The position numbers were made by a program, and so were the translations under genes. 25,059 nt of DNA from Bacteroidetes bacterium UBA3022 (GTDB lineage: Bacteria > Bacteroidota > Bacteroidia > Chitinophagales > BACL12), in assembly GCA_002346225.1 (NCBI GenBank), contig DDYY01000092.1, positions 69,127 to 94,185 of the forward strand, read 5' to 3'. The notes beneath the pieces were generated by a model, which worked only from the letters and a program-made list of their open reading frames with translations, made no database searches and had not been told where the DNA came from. Shown piece by piece: positions 24,652 to 25,059 of the stretch; position 1 is the stretch's first letter, and each line of letters begins with the position of its first letter.

Positions 24652-25059
24652 TCATTGAACTACCCATTTTACCAGCCGCCGCATTCCTTCCAGCACCTCT
24701 TTGCAGTACATTTCAGTGAAATTATCTGGAAGGGGCTGGTCCAGGGGAATGGTTTCACATTTGGCGAGCGCTTTCGCCCCGTCGAAATTAACGGTGGCAA
24801 TGCGGGCGGTGAGCTCGAATGCCGGGCGGTTAAAGGCTGAGCCGGGCAAAATAGCCACACCGGTATCTTGCAGCAGTTGCTCGCACATATCCCTGCTGTT
24901 GAGGATATTTCTGGCTGCCAGTTGCTCCTGCATGGGGCCGCAGTCAATGAACAGGTAAAATGCGCCATCGGGCATATGCACACGGATGCCACCTGCCTGC
25001 AGAATAGCAACGCAATCTTCCGCCAGCCGCTGCAGAATTTTTCGCACCCGCCAGAGATA
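24652..25059 (-). CDS. PLP-dependent class I/II aminotransferase, C-terminal part (truncated by window edge)
   Basis: An open frame enters from the right edge and ends at TGA 24652-24654 (135 codons visible). GGIRVHMPDGAFYLFID, DTGVAILPGSAFNRP and LTARIATVNFDGAKAL match the end of aspartate-type aminotransferases (fold type I). The residue order around LPGSAF and the arginine of TARIA fit the substrate-carboxylate-binding region. The catalytic lysine and most of the domain lie outside the window, so the substrate cannot be told. It is upstream of gldA on the same strand with a 48-base gap, and may or may not share its transcript. Confidence 0.85.
   Translation of the reverse strand, partial: YLWRVRKILQRLAEDCVAILQAGGIRVHMPDGAFYLFIDCGPMQEQLAARNILNSRDMCEQLLQDTGVAILPGSAFNRPAFELTARIATVNFDGAKALAKCETIPLDQPLPDNFTEMYCKEVLEGMRRLVKWVVQ

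Noticed and set aside
1..25059. CRISPR arrays, IS elements, phage genes, tRNA or rRNA genes
   Set aside because: No regularly spaced repeats, transposase or integrase motifs, tRNA-like cloverleaf or rRNA sequence were seen on reading both strands.

Overview
The window looks like a chromosomal segment from a member of the Bacteroidota, probably a Chitinophagia/Saprospiria-type lineage. The evidence is two proteins with type IX secretion (T9SS) C-terminal sorting tails, a gldA-gldF-gldG gliding-type ABC transporter set, an N-terminal 'VNIGG..F' PspC family, weak or absent Shine-Dalgarno sequences, and several sigma-ABfr-type -7 boxes (TAnnTTTG). I see no phage, IS, CRISPR, tRNA or rRNA; most of the window is ordinary chromosomal gene content.

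Layout. (1) 1-5067: a truncated secreted TPR protein of the CHAT-associated type (minus) is divergent from a two-gene plus-strand unit. That unit encodes a secreted papain-like protease fused to MORN repeats and a secreted M48-like HExxH protein with a helical repeat region. (2) 5164-8122: a PadR-controlled operon encodes PadR, a short PspC protein, a long PspC paralogue and a small membrane protein. A near-perfect promoter overlies the padR start codon, and a palindrome lies between its two boxes. (3) 8148-9444: glyA with its own -7 box. (4) 9445-9719: non-coding, with a hairpin cluster. (5) 9720-12843: an envelope gene interrupted by one in-frame TAG, then an OmpA-like outer-membrane protein. 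(6) 12844-13123: non-coding but rich in inverted repeats, a candidate structured RNA. (7) 13124-14305: hflX (minus). (8) 14457-17148: a secreted peptidylarginine/agmatine-deiminase-family enzyme with a T9SS tail, then a GNAT/FemAB-like protein. (9) 17152-18270: dnaN (minus). (10) 18339-19973: a kelch-like T9SS cargo protein (plus), between dnaN and the gld operon. (11) 19974-23493: gldF-gldG-DUF4340-type operon (minus) with overlapping start/stop codons; gldA (23698-24603) and the C-terminal part of an aminotransferase (24652-25059) lie upstream.

How it fits together. Several genes concern the cell envelope and secretion: the gld ABC proteins, T9SS cargo, OmpA-like protein, PadR/PspC membrane-stress-like operon and secreted proteases. 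Housekeeping genes (glyA, hflX, dnaN) are interspersed. The best leads for new biology are the structured intergenic region at 12.9-13.1 kb, the in-frame TAG at 10665, the apparently leaderless autoregulated padR promoter, and the divergent cluster of secreted protease-like proteins at the left end. All family assignments come from reading motifs; no database search was possible.
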